From NCBI GenBank assembly GCA_020355145.1, contig CP070660.1, forward strand, positions 1,227,773 to 1,233,858: 6,086 nt of DNA, read 5' to 3'. The stretch is from Deltaproteobacteria bacterium. GTDB taxonomy: Bacteria > Desulfobacterota > DSM-4660 > Desulfatiglandales > B25-G16. The position numbers were made by a program, and so were the translations under genes. Shown here in pieces: positions 5,738-6,086 of the stretch. Below the pieces are notes generated by a model. That model did not search any database. It saw only the letters and a program-made list of their open reading frames with translations, and was not told where the DNA came from. Every line of letters starts with the position of its first letter. Position 1 is the stretch's first letter.

Positions 5738-5914
5738 ATGGCTATCAGCAAGGAATTGCTTGACATCCTGGTATGCCCAAAGTGTAAGGGGGAGATCTGC
5801 CTGACCCCAGAAGGAGATGGGCTTATATGCAATAACTGTAAGCTCTTATATGAGGTCAGGGATGATATCCCAATTATGCTTATAGATGAGGCAAAGAAGA
5901 TAGAAGGGGATTAA
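5738..5914 (+). CDS. Trm112-like small zinc-ribbon protein (UPF0434/YcaR type)
   Basis: This 58-residue protein has the compact Trm112 fold signature: ELLDILVCPKCKGEI at residues 6-20, two CxxC knuckles (C13/C16 and C31/C34) that should hold one zinc, and the closing YEVRDDIPIML segment (39-48). In eukaryotes and archaea Trm112 is an activating partner of methyltransferases; the role of the short bacterial proteins is not settled. E. coli YcaR, of the same type, is encoded between lpxK and kdsB, so an LPS neighbourhood is a known setting. The sequence gives the fold but not a partner. It follows a consensus ribosome site, and its TAA is followed at once by the TTG start of the next gene. Length is normal for the family, with no truncation. 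Confidence 0.88.
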   Translation: MAISKELLDILVCPKCKGEICLTPEGDGLICNNCKLLYEVRDDIPIMLIDEAKKIEGD

Positions 5915-6086
5915 TTGGACATCTCTGTCATTGTTGTAAGCTTTAATACAAAAGAACTGCTGCTTTGTTGTTTGGCCTCCATATTTGAGACGATCAAAGG
6001 GATATCCTTTGAGGTGTGGGTTGTGGATAATAGTTCCACTGATGGAACAGTAGAGGCCATAAGGGAAAGTTATCCTGCTATCAATC
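5915..6086 (+). CDS. Family 2 glycosyltransferase, N-terminal part (runs off the window)
   Basis: The first 57 codons encode the nucleotide-binding half of a GT-A fold: DISVIVVSFNTKELLLCCL (2-20) forms the first strand and helix, and FEVWVVDNSSTDGTVEAI (32-49) is the second strand with the conserved DNSSTDG turn that contacts the nucleotide sugar. The style resembles rhamnosyltransferase-like GT2 enzymes of O-antigen or outer-core synthesis, but the DxD and acceptor regions lie beyond the edge, so donor and acceptor cannot be named. The TTG at 5915 directly follows the TAA of the previous gene and is the only possible start, since that stop is in the same frame. AAGGGG lies five bases upstream. 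Translational coupling to the trm112-like gene is likely. Confidence 0.88.
   Translation, partial: MDISVIVVSFNTKELLLCCLASIFETIKGISFEVWVVDNSSTDGTVEAIRESYPAIN

Overview
The window is a lipopolysaccharide (LPS) core-assembly block from a Gram-negative bacterium. All recognised genes lie on the + strand. Base composition looks moderate (neither strongly AT- nor GC-rich; not computed). The partial histidine kinase at the left edge has an NtrY-like C-terminus, and the mix of kdtA, lpxK, waaF, gmhB and waaC resembles gene orders of Desulfobacterota (former Deltaproteobacteria) and related phyla. That taxonomic placement is a weak inference from style and gene order.

Layout: (1) 1-191, the last part of a sensor histidine kinase ATPase domain. 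(2) 192-274, a short gap made of a degenerate ACTCG / CCAGMAA repeat with an inverted-repeat stem. (3) 275-2695, one uninterrupted reading frame carrying a complete Kdo transferase (KdtA/WaaA) followed by a complete tetraacyldisaccharide 4'-kinase (LpxK). This is a fusion of two consecutive steps of the Raetz pathway, joined by a linker encoded by a T-free low-complexity stretch. (4) 2696-2932, a 237-bp gap with no convincing gene but much inverted-repeat structure, including an 81-nt imperfect palindrome flanked by a direct repeat. (5) 2933-5646, waaF (heptosyltransferase II), gmhB (heptose bisphosphate phosphatase) and waaC-like (heptosyltransferase I), spaced by 16 and 1 nt. (6) 5647-5737, a gap with five ACTTTA(G/A) units followed by the best Shine-Dalgarno in the window. 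(7) 5738-5914, a 58-residue Trm112-like zinc-ribbon protein, then from 5915 the start of a family 2 glycosyltransferase that runs off the right edge.

How the genes fit together: LpxK phosphorylates the tetraacyl disaccharide to lipid IVA, and KdtA adds Kdo to lipid IVA. GmhB supplies an intermediate of ADP-heptose synthesis. WaaC and WaaF add the first and second heptoses to the Kdo stub. The family 2 transferase probably begins a set of outer-core or O-antigen genes. The later acyltransferases (LpxL/LpxM type) and the other ADP-heptose genes (gmhA, hldE, hldD) are not in the window.

The least ordinary features are the KdtA-LpxK fusion and the non-coding DNA. Each gene junction with any room carries its own different short degenerate repeat, and one of these appears to have been absorbed into the reading frame as the fusion linker.
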